Shown here piece by piece: positions 18,725 to 27,820 of a stretch of 64,000 nt of DNA (position 1 is its first letter; every line of letters starts with the position of its first letter). The DNA comes from Flagellimonas aurea (GTDB lineage Bacteria > Bacteroidota > Bacteroidia > Flavobacteriales > Flavobacteriaceae), in NCBI RefSeq assembly GCF_017313785.1, contig NZ_JAFLNL010000001.1:699354-763353 (forward strand), in the 5' to 3' direction. The notes under the pieces were generated by a model. The model had not been told where the DNA came from. It saw nothing but the letters and a program-made list of their open reading frames with translations, and searched no databases. Both the position numbers and the translations under genes were made by a program.

Positions 18725-20056
18725 TTATTTGTTTAAAATATTTTCCAGTGCTGTCTTTTTGTTGATGACATCTACCATGGATTGTAAATATTCCTGTTGG
18801 CTTGTATACAATTGGGTTTGGGCCTGTCTCAGTTCAAAACTGGTCGCCAATCCTTCCTCGTATTTAACCTGGTTTTTGTTTTCTATGCGTTCGGCCAGTT
18901 CCAAGTTTTCTTTGGAAGTTCCATACTGCTCTATAGCAAGGATATAATCACTTTTGGCACTTTCCAATTGGAGGCGGATCTGTGCTTGGGCCTCGGTGAA
19001 CTGTGTCTTGGCCTTTTCCAAAGCTATCTTGGCGCGCTGTGTGCTTGCACTTCTGCCGAGAGAACTGAAGATGGGTATGTTAAGGTCTACTCCTAAAATG
19101 GATGACCCGAACCATTGCTGACCGCTGTCCAAAAAGTTAAAATCATTGCTGAAGGAGTTTCCTCCGTAGTTGATAAAGGCATTCAATGTGGGAAGCGCAC
19201 GACTCTTGGCCAATTTTAATTCCAAAAACCGTTGTTCGTTGAGGTTGGCGGCCATTTTATAGTCCACATTGTTCTCAATATTAAATTCGGAATCAATCAA
19301 CCCAAGATCAATTTCCTTTTGGGTAAGGTCATCCAGATTTTCGGTCAAAATCGTCGGTGTCTCAATGGGAAGACCCAGTACCAAGTTCAACATTTGAAGG
19401 GTTATCTCCTCCATTCGGCGGGCATTTTTCAGCTGGTTGTCCACCGTTGAGAGTGTTATCTGTAATTGATCCACGCTTTCCTCATCACCAAGGCCATTTT
19501 CATAGATTCGCTTGGTTTCGTAGAGGTTTTCTTCCAGTGTGGATTTGTTCTTTTCCGAAATCTGAACACTTTCTCGAGCTAAAAGCACATTTCCATAGGC
19601 TTCCACCACAGATTTTCGGACTTCCAGTTCCGTTTTTTCTTTATTGTTCTGGCTGTATTCCAAAAAAGTTTTGGTGGCCTGAACACCAACAATGTAGGAC
19701 CCGTCAAATATCTGTTGCCTTAGGGTTGCTGTTGCTGACATGGATTGTGCTTGACCAAATACAACTTCTTGATACGTTCCAGGCTCCCCACCAAAAAACT
19801 CGGCAGGAATCTGTGAAACAGGTTGTTTTAACTGGTTTTGATAGCTAACGGCACCATTGATCTGCGGAAGTCCGGTTGCAATGGTCTCCCATTTTTGCTT
19901 TTGGGCATCTACAATGTCTCGCTCAGCGTTTATGGAGCTATAGTTGTGCTCCAATGCATAGGCAATGGCCTGGTCCAAACTAAGGCTTGGTATGGTATCC
20001 TGAGCGGATGCCAGCCATGGTAATATAAGTAATAGACTGATTAACGTTTTTTGCAT
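18725..20056 (-). CDS. TolC-family outer-membrane efflux channel
   Basis: A 443-residue protein with a signal peptide (MQKTLISLLLILPWLASA) and the two OEP repeats of long helices: LSLDQAIAYALEHNYSSINAERDI near the N-terminus and LAKSRALPTLNAFINYGG in the second half. It forms the outer-membrane exit duct for the RND pump encoded downstream. The ATG lies directly after the tetR stop (adjacent bases 20056/20057), so regulator and channel are co-transcribed. Confidence 0.92.
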   Translation of the reverse strand: MQKTLISLLLILPWLASAQDTIPSLSLDQAIAYALEHNYSSINAERDIVDAQKQKWETIATGLPQINGAVSYQNQLKQPVSQIPAEFFGGEPGTYQEVVFGQAQSMSATATLRQQIFDGSYIVGVQATKTFLEYSQNNKEKTELEVRKSVVEAYGNVLLARESVQISEKNKSTLEENLYETKRIYENGLGDEESVDQLQITLSTVDNQLKNARRMEEITLQMLNLVLGLPIETPTILTENLDDLTQKEIDLGLIDSEFNIENNVDYKMAANLNEQRFLELKLAKSRALPTLNAFINYGGNSFSNDFNFLDSGQQWFGSSILGVDLNIPIFSSLGRSASTQRAKIALEKAKTQFTEAQAQIRLQLESAKSDYILAIEQYGTSKENLELAERIENKNQVKYEEGLATSFELRQAQTQLYTSQQEYLQSMVDVINKKTALENILNK

Positions 20057-20662
20057 TTATTGATTATTTGAATTGATGATTGAGTTGAGTATTTTTCTTC
20101 CTTCTGGAGTTACAATGCCCCTTAAATGATATTCCAGATAATAATCCATTAGTTCCGCCTTACTGAAAATTTCCGTGGGAAACAGGCCATTGTCCTTTAA
20201 ACTGGTTATCCCCGTAAAATAAATTCGAGATACAAATTCCACGTTTAAGTTGTCCCTGTAAATTCCCATTTGCATACCACGCTTAACATTTTTGGCTACG
20301 CAACGATGGGTGCATTCAAATTGTACTTCCTTGAGGGACGTATAGATTTTTGGGTAATATTTCTGTAGTTGGTACAGCGGTGATGATTTTTCATCTTTTA
20401 AATGAAGCATCACAAACCTTTTGATCTCATAAAGTTCCTCAATAGGATTTTTTTGCAATGCCACGATATCATCTATGCCGCATACGATAAAATCGGTCAT
20501 CGACATTGCCGTTTGCTCAACCAGATCCGTTTTGTTTTTGAAATGGGAGTAGATCGTTTTCTTGGATATCCCCAGTTCGTTTGCCAAATCGTCCATGGTA
20601 ATGCTCTTAAAACCTAGGTTTAAGAACATTTCGCCCGCTTTTTGAATAATCTTTTCCCTCAT
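20057..20662 (-). CDS. TetR/AcrR-family repressor of the efflux operon
   Basis: A 201-residue regulator. I start it at the ATG at 20662 (MREKIIQKAGEMF), which begins the family domain; the longer frame from 20701 would put the start inside the palindromic operator. The N-terminal helix-turn-helix is clear: FKSITMDDLANELGISKKTIYSHFKNKTDLVE (quoted in part, residues 20-50). The C-terminal ligand domain is not recognisable. It is the first gene of tetR-tolC-adaptor-permease, and a perfect inverted repeat 21 bases upstream is the likely autoregulatory site. Confidence 0.9.
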   Translation of the reverse strand: MREKIIQKAGEMFLNLGFKSITMDDLANELGISKKTIYSHFKNKTDLVEQTAMSMTDFIVCGIDDIVALQKNPIEELYEIKRFVMLHLKDEKSSPLYQLQKYYPKIYTSLKEVQFECTHRCVAKNVKRGMQMGIYRDNLNVEFVSRIYFTGITSLKDNGLFPTEIFSKAELMDYYLEYHLRGIVTPEGRKILNSIINSNNQ

Positions 20663-20682
20663 AATCAGGGGCAAATGTAAAG

Positions 20683-20714
20683 ATGGAAACTTTAAAAACA
20701 AAAAAAGTTTCCAT
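20683..20714. promoter_or_regulatory. Probable TetR operator, 11-bp perfect inverted repeat
   Basis: ATGGAAACTTT (20683-20693) and AAAGTTTCCAT (20704-20714) are perfect inverted copies separated by 10 A-rich bases, 21 bases upstream of the tetR ATG and overlapping the expected promoter position. Size and position fit a TetR-dimer (or double-dimer) autorepression site. Confidence 0.7.
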
Positions 20715-20881
20715 GGTTTTACAATTTTTTAACGAAGGGTTTTTATCATTTGTTTCAACTGGACTCTTTTGTATTGGCAAATACAGGGCTAAGTTGTGCA
20801 TCTTTGTCGATGGTATCGCCATCAATGTTTCCCAATCGCCATAAAAAGGGACTGAACTGAAGTAAGTATTTCTTCTTGCTG

Positions 20882-21316
20882 TTAGTTTTCTTCTGATGTA
20901 TCATGATTTTCGTTTTTGATTTTTCTCACATATGTTTTAAAAGCTTCTTCGCCTTCCTCTTTCCAAAATTGGTCGTAGTGCTTCCATTCATCAAAATCCC
21001 TTCTCCAAGACCGACATTTATTGGACGATTTAATCTTCTTTTTGTGACTGGAGCCTCCTTTGCTTTTTCCTCCGCCTCCGCCAAAGCCGAACAACAGTTT
21101 AGCTAAAATAAAGACGCCCAAAGCTTGCCAGTAGGTAACGGTTCCCACACCAAAAAGGTCTGGCATCAACCAGTTCCAAAGCCGCATCAGGAGATAATTG
21201 GCCAGCAGGAATATCACGACCCCCAATATGACCATGGCAATAACCTTAACCACCTTTTTCACGGTTCTCTCCACCTTCTTTTCTACCGCTTTCTCGAATT
21301 CTTTTTTATGTTCCAT
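20882..21316 (-). CDS. Membrane protein of unknown function coupled to a sigma factor
   Basis: A 144-residue protein: charged N-terminus (EKAVEKKVERTVKKVVK), two membrane helices (about residues 26-47 and 62-78), a Gly-rich hinge (FGFGGGGGKSKGG) and a charged, Trp-rich tail (RRDFDEWKHYDQFWKEEGEEAF). It overlaps the end of the ECF sigma gene by 11 bases. Position and topology suggest a membrane-bound modulator or anti-sigma-like partner, but there is no zinc-finger ZAS motif, so this is inference only. Confidence 0.75.
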   Translation of the reverse strand: MEHKKEFEKAVEKKVERTVKKVVKVIAMVILGVVIFLLANYLLMRLWNWLMPDLFGVGTVTYWQALGVFILAKLLFGFGGGGGKSKGGSSHKKKIKSSNKCRSWRRDFDEWKHYDQFWKEEGEEAFKTYVRKIKNENHDTSEEN

Positions 21317-21854
21317 AACTCAGTTCTTTTAAATTCTCTAATGTTTTTGATAGTTCCGACATGGCCCTGTGCCTTCTGGACACTAAAGTGCCTTGCGGTA
21401 TTCCTGTTCTTTCTGTTATTTGTTTGTAATTGTATCCTTCAAAATCAATGGCGATAATGATATCCCTGTACGCAGGTTTTAAATCTTCTACGGCTCTTTT
21501 GAGTGCTTGTTCCATTTCCGGAGAGTAGCGGTTGTCCGCATCCCCATAAAAAAACTCGGCAAATTCCCGCCATTGTTGGTCTATATCTTCGCTGGGAAGT
21601 TTCCGCTCTTTTTTGCCGCGCATAATATCTATGATCCTGTTTCTAATGGCATTGTAAACGAATCCCCCTACGTTGGTTATGGGCAAGGCATCATCTGACC
21701 GTGAAAACATCCGCAGGGCAACATCCTGTACAATATCTTCCGCATCCCTTTCCGATGTATCCCTGATCTTGGACTGCACATAGGAGCGCAGCGAGCCATA
21801 CTCCTCGGTAAAGAAGTCGGTCAGGTTGTTGCGATTATCGGTTTTGGCTGCCAT
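21306..21854 (-). CDS. ECF-type RNA polymerase sigma factor
   Basis: A 182-residue sigma-70 family protein with only regions 2 and 4. Region 2 contains DAEDIVQDVALRMF and VYNAIRNRIIDIMRGKK; region 4 contains LKPAYRDIIIAIDFEGYNYKQITERTGIPQGTLVSRRHRA with the expected HTH. It directs RNA polymerase to a small regulon in response to some signal; the signal is unknown. The overlapping membrane protein downstream is its likely regulator or target. Confidence 0.88.
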   Translation of the reverse strand: MAAKTDNRNNLTDFFTEEYGSLRSYVQSKIRDTSERDAEDIVQDVALRMFSRSDDALPITNVGGFVYNAIRNRIIDIMRGKKERKLPSEDIDQQWREFAEFFYGDADNRYSPEMEQALKRAVEDLKPAYRDIIIAIDFEGYNYKQITERTGIPQGTLVSRRHRAMSELSKTLENLKELSYGT

Positions 21855-22015
21855 TCGGTCGAATCAGGTTGCTTTTCACTTATAGAGACGAACAAAAACT
21901 ATTTCATTGCAATTTTTCTGAATTTTTTTTTCAAAAGATTCCTTTTTTGGAAGGGAGGATACTTTGTATCCGGCTTTTAAGACGCTAAGTCCATCACAAA
22001 TTGAATATTTGAATG

Positions 22016-22023
22016 TATTTTTG
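22016..22023 (+). promoter_or_regulatory. Putative -7 box very close to the polyprenyl synthase start
   Basis: TATTTTTG matches TAnnTTTG exactly and ends only 5 bases before the ATG at 22029. If used, the mRNA would start at or next to the ATG (leaderless). No clear -33 TTTG is found at 19-21 bases. Confidence 0.35.
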
Positions 22024-22028
22024 GCTCT

Positions 22029-23012
22029 ATGTCAGATATCGATATCATTAGTCAGTATAGGGAGCAGTTTGTTACGTACCTCAATGAAAGGAACCAGTTA
22101 GGGGAGCCGAAGAATCTCTACGATCCCGTGAAATATATTTTGGGATTGGGGGGTAAAAGAATGCGGCCCATCCTCACTTTAATGACCGCCGAGGCCTTTG
22201 GAGGTAAGGTAGAGTATGCTATGGACGCTGCATTGGCAGTGGAGATGTTCCACAACTTTTCCTTGGTCCACGATGATATTATGGATGATGCCCCATTGAG
22301 GCGGGGAAAGGTCACTGTCCATGAAAAATGGGATGTCAATACAGGGATTTTGTCGGGCGATGCCATGTTGATTTTGTCCTATCAGTTCTTTGAAAGTTAT
22401 CCGGCAGAAACTTATGTTGAACTCACCAAATTGTTCAGTAAAACTGCACTTGAGGTATGTGAAGGGCAACAGTACGATGTGGATTTTGAGACCCGGGACG
22501 ATGTAACCATTCTCGAATACCTCAAAATGATTGAATATAAGACCTCTGTTTTGGTCGCTGCCGCTATGAAGATGGGGGCCATCGTGGCCAAAGCGTCCCA
22601 AAAAGATGCCGATGCCATTTACGAATTTGGACGTAATCTGGGTATTGCCTTCCAATTACAGGATGATTATTTGGATGCCTTTGGAGACCCTAAAACCTTT
22701 GGTAAGCAGGTCGGGGGCGATATCATGGAAAACAAAAAGACCTATTTGTACTTAAAATCCTTGGAAAAAGCCTCCAAAGATGACCAAGAAGGGCTGTTGC
22801 ACCTTTATTCCATTAAACCTGATGATTCTACCGATAAAGTCGAGGCGGTAAAAACTATTTTTAAGGAAAGTGGTGCAGTGGAAGAAACCAAGTACGCGAT
22901 AAAGAGTTTTACGCAAAAAGCATTTGATGCCCTGTCCGAAACAGGCTTGCTTGAGAAAAACAAGGCTTTGCTAAAGCAATTTGGTGAAAGTTTAATGGAA
23001 CGGACCGTTTAG
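22029..23012 (+). CDS. Trans-isoprenyl diphosphate synthase (polyprenyl synthetase)
   Basis: A 327-residue cytosolic enzyme that adds isopentenyl diphosphate units to allylic diphosphates. Both Asp-rich motifs are present: DDIMD at residues 82-86 followed by RRG, and DDYLD near residue 215; the N-terminal GGKRMRP binds the diphosphate. The residues ahead of the first motif (HNFSLVHDD) include Phe at -5, which by known chain-length rules favours short to medium products such as farnesyl/geranylgeranyl diphosphate. It converges with crtY (4-base overlap), consistent with a carotenoid or quinone precursor role. Confidence 0.9.
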   Translation: MSDIDIISQYREQFVTYLNERNQLGEPKNLYDPVKYILGLGGKRMRPILTLMTAEAFGGKVEYAMDAALAVEMFHNFSLVHDDIMDDAPLRRGKVTVHEKWDVNTGILSGDAMLILSYQFFESYPAETYVELTKLFSKTALEVCEGQQYDVDFETRDDVTILEYLKMIEYKTSVLVAAAMKMGAIVAKASQKDADAIYEFGRNLGIAFQLQDDYLDAFGDPKTFGKQVGGDIMENKKTYLYLKSLEKASKDDQEGLLHLYSIKPDDSTDKVEAVKTIFKESGAVEETKYAIKSFTQKAFDALSETGLLEKNKALLKQFGESLMERTV

Positions 23013-24151
23013 AACATTCGCTTAAACAAAGCTCTGATGAAGGGCATGGGTTTAGGAGCTGTTACTATTTTAAGCTCTTCCCACAAATTTGTCTCGTTCT
23101 CGAGAAATTTTAAGATTAATGAAGCCTTTCTTCGTTTGAACATGGACTCGAAAATTTCATGTCCCAAGTGATTGTTCTCGCACAGAATATCCAACAAGAG
23201 CATATCGTAGAAGAGAAACCTATTTTTTTGATTGAATTCTGTCAACAGCTTGCCCGTTTTTAGGTGGTTCACCAATTTAGGCACTATTCTACTAGTGTTG
23301 TAAAAGGTATAGCCCGTACTTGGTTTGGCCCATCCTCCTGCAATTCCTATATTAAAAATCCGATTGGTATTATGTTGATGAAACGGATAGCAGGTCATTG
23401 GAATGCTGCCAAATTCGGTTTCTTTAATAGTGTAGGGAGTATTCCCAAGATTAGTGGCAATATATGTTTTGATGGCCTCCTCATAGTCATTTTTGTCCAA
23501 AAGATGCTCGGAGAACAGAGTGTATTCTACCAACGCTTCGTTATCTGAAAAGGGAAGCACATACATAAAGCGTGTGTTGCCTTTCTGCTCCACCGAAAAG
23601 TCCATAAAAGTAGCTTCTTTTGAATCAAATACCGACTGTTCGGTTTTAATTTGCCAACCAACAAAGTGTTGTTGTAAAACGGGAAATTTACTTTGTTTTA
23701 AAGGAAGGGAAGGATCATAGAGGCTGGAAAATACCGTTCGTCCCAAATATTTTTGAGAGGAAGTCGTAACCAAAACTTCGTTTTCCTGTTCGTCAATGTG
23801 TTGCACTTCTTCCTGCACCCAAGTAATGTTCGGATATGCCCTTACTTTTGGTAAAAAGTGGTTGTAAAAGTCAATGCCACGGAGCATTTTATAGGTGTAG
23901 GGAGCAATCGAAGTTGACTTTTGAAGCTGCTTTCCACCCACGTAAATGGAGTCCCAAGTTTTATAAAGCAACTTATCGAATTCGCCTAAGCCACGTTCCC
24001 AAAAGCACCAAGTTCGGTCGTTCTTGGATTTATCGTCTTTGTCCAACACCAAAATGGTTTTGGATGCAAAGAATTCATCCTTGCCCAAGGCATCTGCCAG
24101 TAACAGTCCAGCGGCACCTGCGCCAATAATTATATAATCGTAGTGGGACAT
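23009..24151 (-). CDS. crtY: Lycopene beta-cyclase
   Basis: A 380-residue FAD-dependent cyclase that closes the beta-ionone rings of lycopene to give beta-carotene. It starts best at ATG 24151 (MSHYDYIIIGAGAAGLLLA), the dinucleotide-binding fold of CrtY/CrtL proteins. Further family text: DRTWCFWERG near residue 46 and GWAKPSTGYTFYNT near residue 270, both characteristic of bacterial CrtY. The rest of the carotenoid pathway (crtB, crtI, crtZ) is not in the window; dxs and the polyprenyl synthase are. Confidence 0.9.
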   Translation of the reverse strand: MSHYDYIIIGAGAAGLLLADALGKDEFFASKTILVLDKDDKSKNDRTWCFWERGLGEFDKLLYKTWDSIYVGGKQLQKSTSIAPYTYKMLRGIDFYNHFLPKVRAYPNITWVQEEVQHIDEQENEVLVTTSSQKYLGRTVFSSLYDPSLPLKQSKFPVLQQHFVGWQIKTEQSVFDSKEATFMDFSVEQKGNTRFMYVLPFSDNEALVEYTLFSEHLLDKNDYEEAIKTYIATNLGNTPYTIKETEFGSIPMTCYPFHQHNTNRIFNIGIAGGWAKPSTGYTFYNTSRIVPKLVNHLKTGKLLTEFNQKNRFLFYDMLLLDILCENNHLGHEIFESMFKRRKASLILKFLENETNLWEELKIVTAPKPMPFIRALFKRMF

Positions 24152-24230
24152 GGAGTAAAAATAAGCAAAGGAAGTGTAGAATGAACTCAACTTGCTACGG
24201 TAAATTTACTCCTGCCCTCAAACACTAATT

Positions 24231-24695
24231 CTACTTGCCGGGAATGGACTCCGGCCAAGTTTTACGGTATTCATCCATTGTGGCCTCATAGCTTTTGGCT
24301 AGTGATTCTGCCTCATCTTCGGCATACAGGTCTTTTGCCTTATCAAAAAAATCTTCCTCTTCATCCTCAAGGTGATGCTCCACTTTCTCGATTAATTTTT
24401 TTAAGGTTGCCAACCAATGCGGAGAACTCATGTCCGTATCATTGAGTTCATCAATCAACTCATCCATTTCATGATGCTCCGCCATTCCATGCCTGGCATC
24501 TTCTTGCATCTCATCGCTATCCACCAAGGGTGAATAAAAGTAACGTTCTTCGGCTACGGCATGTACCTCAAGTTCTCTTTGTAGTTGTTCCCATAGCTCC
24601 TTTCGTTCTTCGGTATCGCCAGATGTGTTACGGATTTTATGGCATAATTCCCTTTGGATATCATGGTCTTTTTTAATGGCTTTATAAATCTTCAT
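24231..24695 (-). CDS. Hemerythrin HHE-domain protein
   Basis: A 154-residue four-helix protein with the His/Glu pattern of non-haem di-iron hemerythrins: KKDHDIQRELCHKI (first His), ELEVHAVAEERYFYSPL (H..E), MAEHHEMDELIDEL and VEHHLEDEEEDFFDKA (His plus Glu). Such proteins bind O2, NO or iron and often serve in stress response. It lies at the edge of the metal-handling block, beside the TonB receptor, but faces no obvious operon partner. Confidence 0.88.
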   Translation of the reverse strand: MKIYKAIKKDHDIQRELCHKIRNTSGDTEERKELWEQLQRELEVHAVAEERYFYSPLVDSDEMQEDARHGMAEHHEMDELIDELNDTDMSSPHWLATLKKLIEKVEHHLEDEEEDFFDKAKDLYAEDEAESLAKSYEATMDEYRKTWPESIPGK

Positions 24696-24813
24696 ATACT
24701 TTTTGTTTTAAGATAAAGGTAAACCTCACCTTTTTGGAAGATTAGCTCATTCAGACAAATTATTGATAGAATTGGTTTTTTTATATTCAGGATGGTAGAG
24801 TATGAGAAACGAT

Positions 24814-27084
24814 TTAGAAAACCGTGTACCGTAGCCCAAAGAAACCCCGAATCCCTTGATTGGGTCCGTACACATAACTTGGGTCAAAAGTTAAGGCATA
24901 AGGATTGTTTGGTGTAGCTACGGCATTGCCATTATTGTCAAAAGTTACTTCCTTATCAAAAGGGTCGCTAGCACGGGCGATGATAAATGGATTGCCACGG
25001 TTCGGGGTCCAGTCCAATAAGTTTTTAATGCCTCCGTACACTTCAAAATTATTTAACCCCTTGTAGGTAAATTGGATATTCTGGATGCTCCAAGTAGGGG
25101 AGTATTCGCTTCGTGGATCCAAATCGCCCAATAGCGGCAAGCGCATCGGGCCATATAAATTTCCCGTATAATCGGCCGTTAGGTGGAGCGACCTAAAAGT
25201 GTACGATAGATTCCACGTAGCGGTAATACTTTCGGTAAGGATTTGCTGTTGGGTGACCCCATTTTCGGTGTTGCTTACATCCTGCCAAGTAGCTCCCACC
25301 ATAATTTTAAAACTGCTCGGAAAAGCAATATCCACGTTGGCACTTATCCCTTGAGAAACGGATTTGCCATCCAGATTATCATAAATGATCTGGTTGGGAT
25401 TGGTCTCATAATCGGGCAAGATTACGTTCGAGAATCGGGTATAAAAAGCTGAAGCATCCAATCCGATGAAGGTACCGTTATCGCTATATATTTTCTTTAA
25501 ATAATTGATATTGACATTGACAGACCGTTCTGGTTTCAATTCCTCGGCAATAACCACTTCTCTAGACCCCGTCAGTGCTGCGTGATCTTCCGTAAATAAA
25601 TTAACTACGCGAAACCCTGTCCCAGCATTTACACGGAAAATATCATTGTCGGAAATCTTCCATTTGTACGCGGCCCTCGGGGTTAGAATATTGCCGTGCC
25701 TTTGATCATAATCATACCGCAGGCCTGCCAAAAAAGAATGTTTGGGAGCAAAGGAGTATTCATCCTGTGCAAATACACTGGGAATCCAAATCTTGTCCGC
25801 CTCGGTGGTCGCTGGCGTATTGTCATCATAGTAATTATAACGAACCGCGCTCCCAAATAGCAAATCATGGTTCCCAGCAGTCCTGTCCCAGGTCAGTTGG
25901 GCAAAACCAATACGCTGGTCGGCCAAGTACTCTGTGTCGCCATATACCGAGTTTTGGTTGTGGTCGTTATAGGAGAAGGAGAGGAGAAACTTTTCCTCAA
26001 ACGGCAACTGATACTTGCCCAACAGCTCCCAACGTCTTGTATAGATGCTTTCCCCATAAATCTCATCCCCGCCACGATACTCTGGGGTCCATTGCATTTC
26101 TCCGCCCCAGCGATCTTCATAAAAAAAGCGCCCAGCCAACGAGAGCAAACGGTTATGCTCTCGTTCAAAATCCCATTTTTGAAATAGCGAAATACGATCT
26201 TGCAGGGTAAGATCTGTAAAATTGTCGCCATTGTTGTCCACAGGAACATCGTAATTAAAGTAGTTGATGCCCAAAAGCAGGTTTGTTTTATCACTGACGG
26301 ATATTTTGCTGCCCACATCCAAATTGTATTCGCCCCAGCCTGTAGCAAAGCCATCAGCAAAGAACTCCGGAGCACTAATGGCTTTTTTTGTGATGATGTT
26401 AATCAATCCGCCCACAGCTTCGCTGCCATAAAGTGAAGACGCAGGCCCTTTCACGATTTCAATCTGCGCGATCAGCGAGTTTGGGATGCCAGTGAGTCCG
26501 TAGACCGTACCCAAACCACTCACAATGGGCATTCCATCAATAAGAACCAAGGTATAAGGCCCTTCCAATCCGTTGATGTGGATATCGCCCGTGTTGCACA
26601 CATTGCAATTGATCTGTGGTCGAACCCCGTTCACATTTTGGAGCGCATCAAAAACGCTGGCTGTGGGATTCTTTTTCAAAAAAGCAGGGGAGTAAACCTC
26701 TACGGGTACTGGACTTTCCAATCGGCTAACAGGTTTAAGGGTGCCCGTCACCACAGTTTCTTCCAAACTTTGTGCAGAAGCTTCGAGCTGTATGTTGATG
26801 GTTTTATGGGCTCCCGCCCCCAAATTGATTTTGGTTTGATAGGGCTGATACCCCAATGATGTCACCAATACCATATAGTCTCCTGCTGGAATGTCGGTCA
26901 ACTCAAATGCACCATCAATATCCGTAGCGGTACCAATTTCCGTGCCTTTCAATAATACGTTGGCCAAGGGTAAGGGTTCCCCGTTGTCGGTCACCTTTCC
27001 GCTCAGGGATGTAGTCTGTGCGAAACAATAACTGCTAGTTAAGGCTATCCATAAAAGGATGCTATGTTTATGAAATGATTTCAA
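24814..27084 (-). CDS. TonB-dependent receptor, metal-regulated
   Basis: A 756-residue outer-membrane receptor. In order: signal peptide (MKSFHKHSILLWIALTSSYCFA), a carboxypeptidase-regulatory-like beta domain (residues 24-105, SLSGKVTDNGEPLPLANVLL), a plug (about 110-225, with FDALQNVNGVRPQINCNVCNTG and PASSLYGSEAVGGLINIITKK), and a 22-strand barrel ending GIRGFFGLRYTVF with terminal Phe. The CNVCNTGDIHINGLEG text in the plug is typical of receptors linked to metals. It diverges from a DtxR/MntR-type regulator with a palindromic site between them, so it likely imports a metal or metal complex (Mn, Fe or Zn). Confidence 0.9.
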   Translation of the reverse strand: MKSFHKHSILLWIALTSSYCFAQTTSLSGKVTDNGEPLPLANVLLKGTEIGTATDIDGAFELTDIPAGDYMVLVTSLGYQPYQTKINLGAGAHKTINIQLEASAQSLEETVVTGTLKPVSRLESPVPVEVYSPAFLKKNPTASVFDALQNVNGVRPQINCNVCNTGDIHINGLEGPYTLVLIDGMPIVSGLGTVYGLTGIPNSLIAQIEIVKGPASSLYGSEAVGGLINIITKKAISAPEFFADGFATGWGEYNLDVGSKISVSDKTNLLLGINYFNYDVPVDNNGDNFTDLTLQDRISLFQKWDFEREHNRLLSLAGRFFYEDRWGGEMQWTPEYRGGDEIYGESIYTRRWELLGKYQLPFEEKFLLSFSYNDHNQNSVYGDTEYLADQRIGFAQLTWDRTAGNHDLLFGSAVRYNYYDDNTPATTEADKIWIPSVFAQDEYSFAPKHSFLAGLRYDYDQRHGNILTPRAAYKWKISDNDIFRVNAGTGFRVVNLFTEDHAALTGSREVVIAEELKPERSVNVNINYLKKIYSDNGTFIGLDASAFYTRFSNVILPDYETNPNQIIYDNLDGKSVSQGISANVDIAFPSSFKIMVGATWQDVSNTENGVTQQQILTESITATWNLSYTFRSLHLTADYTGNLYGPMRLPLLGDLDPRSEYSPTWSIQNIQFTYKGLNNFEVYGGIKNLLDWTPNRGNPFIIARASDPFDKEVTFDNNGNAVATPNNPYALTFDPSYVYGPNQGIRGFFGLRYTVF

Positions 27085-27100
27085 TTAGTATAAAATTAAA

Positions 27101-27116
27101 TTTAGACAAATCTAAA
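27101..27116. promoter_or_regulatory. Probable DtxR/MntR-type operator
   Basis: TTTAGACAAATCTAAA is a perfect 6-bp inverted repeat around CAAA, placed 16 bases before the TonB-receptor ATG and 48 bases before the regulator ATG. Its TTTAG...CTAAA ends resemble operators of DtxR-family metalloregulators. Confidence 0.6.
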
Positions 27117-27140
27117 AATAGATTTTGTCAAATAAAAATG

Positions 27141-27148
27141 TATTTTTG
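27141..27148 (+). promoter_or_regulatory. Putative -7 box of the DtxR-type regulator gene
   Basis: TATTTTTG matches TAnnTTTG and lies 15 bases before the ATG at 27164. The nearest TTTG (27124-27127) is only 13 bases upstream, closer than usual. Confidence 0.35.
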
Positions 27149-27163
27149 AAAAAATATTTTTTG

Positions 27164-27820
27164 ATGACTCGATCAGAGGAGAATTATTTAAAGACAATTT
27201 TTCATTTGGGAGGTGGTGACTCCAAGTCCATTACCACCAATGCCATTGCGGAGCAGATGGAGACAAAACCATCTTCGGTAACGGACATGGCCAAGAAATT
27301 GTCAGAAAAAGGATTGGTGGACTATGTGCGCTATCAAGGGGTGTCGTTGACAGCTGTGGGAGTGAAAACGGCCTTGTCCATTATCAGAAAACACCGTCTA
27401 TGGGAAGTTTTTTTGGTAAAGAAGCTAGATTTTACCTGGGATGAGGTGCACGAAGTAGCGGAACAGTTGGAACACATCAAAAGTGAAAAATTGGTTGATA
27501 AAATCGATGAGCTTCTGGATTTTCCCAAGTATGATCCGCATGGGGACCCCATTCCCACCAAAGATGGAAAGTTCCAAGAGCGGGATGAAAAATTACTCAG
27601 TGAAATGCCCATCAATTCTCAAGGAGTTTGCGTGGGGGTGAAAGACTCCTCCGTACCTTTTTTAAAGTTTTTGGACAAGAACAGAATCGCTTTGGGAAAT
27701 ACCATCAAAGTATTGGACAAGGAAGATTTTGACAATTCTCTTCGTATTCAAATGGATGGAAAGGAAATGCGGATATCACATCAAATTGCAGCTAACCTCT
27801 ATGTAAAAAAGAACGACTGA
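27164..27820 (+). CDS. DtxR/MntR-family metal-dependent transcriptional regulator
   Basis: A 218-residue repressor. Start at ATG 27164 (MTRSEENYLKTIFHL), the conserved family start; an upstream in-frame codon at 27125 falls in the promoter. Winged HTH: TTNAIAEQMETKPSSVTDMAKKLSEKG; dimerisation domain with metal ligands (EVFLVKKLDFTWDEVHEVAEQLEHI); C-terminal SH3/FeoA-like domain (residues 150-215). Metal-loaded protein would bind the palindrome at 27101-27116. Its stop codon overlaps the ATG of a ZIP transporter (TGATG), so regulator and transporter form one unit. Confidence 0.9.
   Translation: MTRSEENYLKTIFHLGGGDSKSITTNAIAEQMETKPSSVTDMAKKLSEKGLVDYVRYQGVSLTAVGVKTALSIIRKHRLWEVFLVKKLDFTWDEVHEVAEQLEHIKSEKLVDKIDELLDFPKYDPHGDPIPTKDGKFQERDEKLLSEMPINSQGVCVGVKDSSVPFLKFLDKNRIALGNTIKVLDKEDFDNSLRIQMDGKEMRISHQIAANLYVKKND

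Noticed and set aside
20607..20825. Leftward open frame overlapping the tetR start
   Set aside because: It covers the operator palindrome and the tetR N-terminus in another frame and shows no protein-like composition.
24715..24737. Hairpin AAAGGT...ACCTTT between hemerythrin and TonB receptor genes
   Set aside because: Only 6 bp and the T run is on the wrong strand for the genes present; not called a terminator.
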